Shown here in pieces: positions 8,345 through 10,843 of a stretch of DNA of 10,843 nucleotides (the first letter of the stretch is position 1; each line of letters starts with the position of its first letter). The notes below the pieces were generated by a model that ran no database searches, was not told the DNA's origin, and worked only from the letters and a program-made list of their open reading frames with translations. This stretch comes from Stephanodiscus triporus. Lineage: Eukaryota > Bacillariophyta > Thalassiosirophyceae > Thalassiosirales > Thalassiosiraceae. The DNA is taken from the NCBI GenBank assembly GCA_036939755.1, contig JALLAZ010003522.1, positions 1 through 10,843 on the forward strand, read 5' to 3'. Both the position numbers and the translations under genes were made by a program.

Positions 8345-8481
8345 CTTTTTTCGAGTGGTAGAGTTGGGAAGGAAGGGAGAGGGGAGGAAGAACAAAGAGA
8401 GGAAGAGAAGAACAAAGTGGGGGTTTAGCACCACGAATGGGTCAACACGCTACCAAAGAGTAGACAATAACATCGACCGAC
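8345..8481 (-). other. intron of the secreted repeat-protein gene (predicted)
   Basis: The donor is AAG|GTCGGT at 8481-8480. The acceptor is AAAAAAG|TCGG ending at 8345, preceded by a long pyrimidine-rich tract (TTCTTCCTCCCCTCTCCC and surroundings). The intron is 137 bp and contains stops in the exon 1 frame. Exon 1 ends on a full codon (KFTLK) and exon 2 starts on a full codon ([10 protein letters not shown]), so the phase is 0 and the frames join. Not tested by transcript data. Confidence 0.6.
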
Positions 8482-8627
8482 CTTCAAGGTGAACTTGAAC
8501 AAATTCTTCACATGCTTCAGGCACGCGGGCTTCGCTCCGATTGCATTGGAAAATCCCTGGTCCGCGCTGCGAGGCTCCGAATTGGCTACCGCAACGATGC
8601 AGGCGAGGATAATTGCACCAGATACAC

Positions 8628-8640
8628 GGTTCATGGTGGC
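8628..8640 (-). promoter_or_regulatory. translation start context of the secreted repeat protein
   Basis: On the minus strand the start reads GGCCACCATGAACC, close to the ideal eukaryotic consensus with A at -3. It decides for ATG 8632-8634 against the open frame further upstream, which has no ATG. Confidence 0.55.
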
Positions 8641-9524
8641 CGTAATAGTTAAAGATATTGGCTTGACGAGAGGCACGTGTGCAATTATTTGATTTCGATC
8701 TTCTTGTTGAGATTGAGAGGTTGACTTGTGCTCAAGCTTGACCCTCGTTTGTTTACATCCACGGTGCTCCTAAACCGACGAAATATTATCATGCCATGAT
8801 TGAATTGCGAATATGCTTCCAAACTTTGGCATTCGTTCCGTTTGCAATTGAAGAAAAACGCCAAAACATGACTCCACTATCTATTGAATCGGATACATGC
8901 TTCTTTGGCTATTTTTGGGGAATCGGGAATGATTCATGGCACGATCGATTGTACTACGATCCATACTTACACATTCGTCGAGACATGATCCACATCCCGC
9001 GACCTTCGGGGACGGGATTGACGATGCCCGTGCGCGCTCGTGCAGGCTGTGGGGAATCACCTGAAAGATCGTACCATACATAATATGGCCAGGACCCTGT
9101 CGCGGGTGGTGTCTGTCGCCACGACGGATGGGCGGTCGCGGCCTTTGCGCTGGCCTAGCTTTTGGACGAGAGCACATGCATGGGTTTTGGCAAAAAAAGG
9201 ACAAAAGGGGGAGTGAGGTCAAATAACTAAAATATTTCTATTCTACCTAGTATTTTCTTTCGGGACTCAAAATCGCTGAATTAGACAAATACTCTACTTA
9301 CATTTTACGTGGATTCCTAGTATCATAAATAGGGGGACTGTTTGTCCCCCATTCCCAAGAAATACTACACAAAAAACAAAATCCTCTCAAGGGATTGGAA
9401 TAAAAAGCGAGGCTGAGAGAAACCCGAATGGGATTGACAGATTTTTGGCAGTATCGATGACAAAGGGGACACCTCGTTAACATGGTACATTTGATGTACG
9501 CAGTTTTTTGACCACAGAAGATGG
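8635..9524. other. no recognisable gene; presumed upstream region of the repeat-protein gene
   Basis: Open frames exist on both strands (plus 8796-9083, minus 8881-9222), but neither has domains, a family resemblance or a signal that I recognise. The part next to ATG 8634 is a C/A-rich leader-like sequence with a CACGTG box at 8674-8679. Between about 9000 and 9170 the base composition is clearly richer in G+C than on either side. From 9215 to 9330 it is AT-rich. Confidence 0.45.
9332..9350. repeat. perfect short hairpin
   Basis: gggggac (9332-9338) and gtccccc (9344-9350) are exact reverse complements around the 5-base loop tgttt. It is flanked by AT-rich DNA and no gene depends on it visibly. 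Confidence 0.6.
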
Positions 9525-9716
9525 TCATTTCTTCTCATTCCCCACCCCGAAGGACCTGCCATCGCTGCCGCCTTCATCAAGCATCGGAAAGAGGAATGTA
9601 CTTAGGACCCTCCTCTTGACACCGTTGTTGTGCACATACCACCACTCGTCACCAGGATCATGATCGTTACCTATAATCTCTTGACGAGCTGGTTTTTGTC
9701 CATTACTTCCACCTCC
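9525..9716 (-). pseudogene. possible coding remnant, Gly-rich then DPGDEWWYVHNNG
   Basis: The minus strand is open from 9716 to TGA 9525-9527, 63 codons, with no ATG at its head. It reads GGGSNGQKPARQEIIGND, then HDPGDEWWYVHNNGVKRR, then FPMLDEGGSDGRSFG. The aromatic, acidic and basic mix is more protein-like than the surroundings. Across a TGA at 9717-9719, the same frame upstream reads HKSFGRGGG, so a Gly codon may have become TGA. A splice-acceptor-like cttgtcccttttag lies just upstream. I do not recognise the protein; it may be chance. Confidence 0.25.
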
Positions 9717-9885
9717 TCATCCTCCTCCTCTTCCAAAGGATTTGTGTCTAAAAGGGACAAGTATTATAGCACGCACTGGGGATGATGAAGCAATTAAATA
9801 TCAGAACTGTTGGTGACTAGAAGGCATTAGCATTCAGCAAAGGTTGTTCTGATATGTTAATGGCTACACTTACGAAAGGGAAAAG

Positions 9886-9974
9886 GGTCGGAGCATGCTC
9901 CAACCCAAACCTACTAGCGATCTTGTTAGATCGCTCCACGGTGGAATACGTGGGACCTGTTCTAAGTAACAGGT
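9886..9974. repeat. three consecutive inverted repeats
   Basis: First, 9886-9907: gggt-c-ggagcatgctcc-a-accc, a 22-bp palindrome with one mismatched pair; its core 9890-9901 is perfect. Second, 9916-9922 agcgatc and 9929-9935 gatcgct around a 6-base loop. Third, 9955-9961 acctgtt and 9968-9974 aacaggt around a 6-base loop. The last two have the same geometry (7-6-7) and start 39 bases apart. No tRNA signature (such as GTTCGANNC) is present. Confidence 0.6.
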
Positions 9975-10082
9975 ATCACGCGTATGCCTAATGTGACTTC
10001 TCAGATGACTAGCATGCTGGATCCGTGGAGCCCGCAGCAAGGTACTCTTCATACATACCCGTCTTTGAGGGTTCCAACATGG

Positions 10083-10793
10083 TGGTTGAGGCTGCAGATC
10101 CACTTAAACTTGGTTTCAGATCAATATCAAACATATACAAAGTGATTGACATTCTTCATATGCAATTGATAGGCACACAGACCCATCATCACTCCGTTAC
10201 CACATCTCAAGTGGGCCTAGCTTTCTGGAGATTGTGTTATGTCTGGGTAGCTGCCCGGCCACAAATTGTAGGGTTGTTAAGTGGTTGAGGAGGCTGCAGA
10301 TCCACCCAAACTTGATCACACATCAATATCAAACATATGCAAAGTGATTGACATGCGCCATATGCAATGGATTGGTGCACAGACCCATCATCACTCCATT
10401 ACCACATCTCAAGTTGATTGCCTCATTGCATGAATTCAGGGTAGCTGCCTGGCCACAAATTGTAGAGTTGTGCGGTGGCTAAAGCTGCAGATCCACTCAA
10501 ATTTGATTTTACATCAATTTCAAACATATGCAAAGTGATTGACATTCTTCATATGCAATGGATAGGCCCAAGCCCCCATCATCACTCCGTTATCACAACT
10601 CAAATGGGCCTAGCTTTCTGAAGATTGGGTGAATTCTGGGGAGCTGTCTGGCCACAAATTGCAAGGTTGTGCGGTGGTTGAGGCTACAGCAGATCCACTC
10701 AAATTTGATCTCACATCAATATCAAACATATACAAAGTGATTGACATGCGCCATATGCAATGGATAGGCGCACAGACCCATCATCACTTCTTA
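10083..10793. repeat. tandem satellite of about 200 bp with dimeric higher-order structure
   Basis: The anchor gcagatccac occurs at 10094, 10296 and 10487 and, after a small change, at 10689: spacings 202, 191 and 202. Copies 1 and 3 share cattcttcatatg and gggcctagctttctg; copies 2 and 4 share catgcgccatatgcaatgg. Copies two apart are each exactly 393 bp apart, so the array is A-B-A-B. The fourth copy breaks off at about 10793. No coding potential is evident. Confidence 0.88.
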
Positions 10794-10843
10794 AATGGGC
10801 AATCGTGGGAGAATATTTGCATGAAGCTAGTGAAAAATATATT

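Larger units (their letters stand above)
5973..8634 (-). pseudogene. secreted Ser/Thr/Pro-rich repeat protein with Cys-rich tail (two exons, broken)
   Basis: Exon 1 (8482-8634) starts at ATG 8632-8634 in a strong context (GCCACC before ATG). Its 51 codons begin with a signal peptide (MNRVSGAIILACIVAVANSE). A 137-bp intron follows. Exon 2 (8344-5973) holds a Lys/Ser-rich segment ([20 protein letters not shown]), ten SLGPTV hexapeptides, a second Lys-rich stretch ([18 protein letters not shown]), a long field of SPTSQPTD octads, NSPT tetrads, and a nine-Cys tail ending NCRR at TGA 5973-5975. The total is about 840 codons. It resembles mucin-like, heavily O-glycosylated surface or frustule-associated proteins; Lys-Ser spacing of the KxxK kind recalls silaffin-like proteins, but this is inference. 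Lesions: a missing base near 7883 (ggtggct for ggttggct), an out-of-frame segment 7084-7262 beginning at the N, and TAA at 6954-6956, 6690-6692 and 6333-6335, each from CAA (Gln). Assembly error in the repeats could explain some. Confidence 0.72.

Noticed and set aside
7860..8492. Plus-strand 210-codon frame with SVGPKD repeats
   Set aside because: It is the antisense of the SLGPTV array and of the intron's pyrimidine tract. The long open frame follows from the 18-bp periodicity.
8796..9222. Overlapping open frames on both strands (95 and 113 codons)
   Set aside because: No recognisable motif, no good start context or splice evidence. They probably reflect the G+C-rich patch at 9000-9170.
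9886..9974. tRNA or tRNA-like gene
   Set aside because: No T-loop consensus, the arms do not fit a cloverleaf, and the loops have six bases.
9870..10103. Minus-strand 77-codon frame
   Set aside because: It runs through the inverted-repeat cluster and into the first satellite copy, and has no protein-like features.

Overview
The window looks like nuclear DNA from a stramenopile, most likely a centric diatom of the Thalassiosira group. Three things point there. The broken Ty1/copia-type gag-pol has the wording of diatom/stramenopile copia elements. The RING-like plus TPR protein resembles a family I remember as strongly expanded in Thalassiosira oceanica. The secreted protein is built from SPTSQPTD-type octads, a style common in stramenopiles. 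These assignments rest on memory of the families; no search was run. A single N at 7262 shows a draft assembly. Every recognisable gene lies on the minus strand and every complete one is damaged, so this is an accessory, repeat-rich, decaying region.

Layout, low to high coordinates: (1) 1-4676, gag-pol of a copia-type retroelement, read from 4676 down to the window edge: gag (RGG box, CCHC-like knuckle), aspartic protease, integrase, linker and reverse transcriptase; RNase H and the 3' LTR would lie beyond position 1. It carries five in-frame stops, a 1-base shift and an 11-bp tandem duplication; the last 626 codons (1-1879) are open. (2) 4666-5599, a host-type RING-like/TPR gene whose 3' end is lost at the gag junction, with no LTR between. 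It has an in-frame TGA at an expected Cys, a homopolymer slip and a 5-bp tandem duplication. (3) 5973-8634, a secreted mucin-like repeat protein: signal-peptide exon, 137-bp intron, Lys/Ser-rich segment, 18-bp, 24-bp and 12-bp coding repeats, and a nine-Cys tail. It is broken by one frameshift and three CAA-to-TAA stops. (4) 8635-9885, no convincing gene except a possible short Gly-rich coding remnant at 9525-9716. (5) 9886-9974, three inverted repeats in a row. (6) 10083-10793, a roughly 200-bp tandem satellite arranged as A-B-A-B dimers with an exact 393-bp higher-order period.

The genes do not appear to form a pathway. The shared themes are decay by short tandem duplications and nonsense changes, and a retroelement that lost its 5' LTR and now sits immediately downstream of a host gene in the same orientation. 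The most interesting items are the LTR-less gag/TPR junction, the UGA-CGG boundary between gag and pol, the architecture of the secreted repeat protein, and the dimeric satellite.
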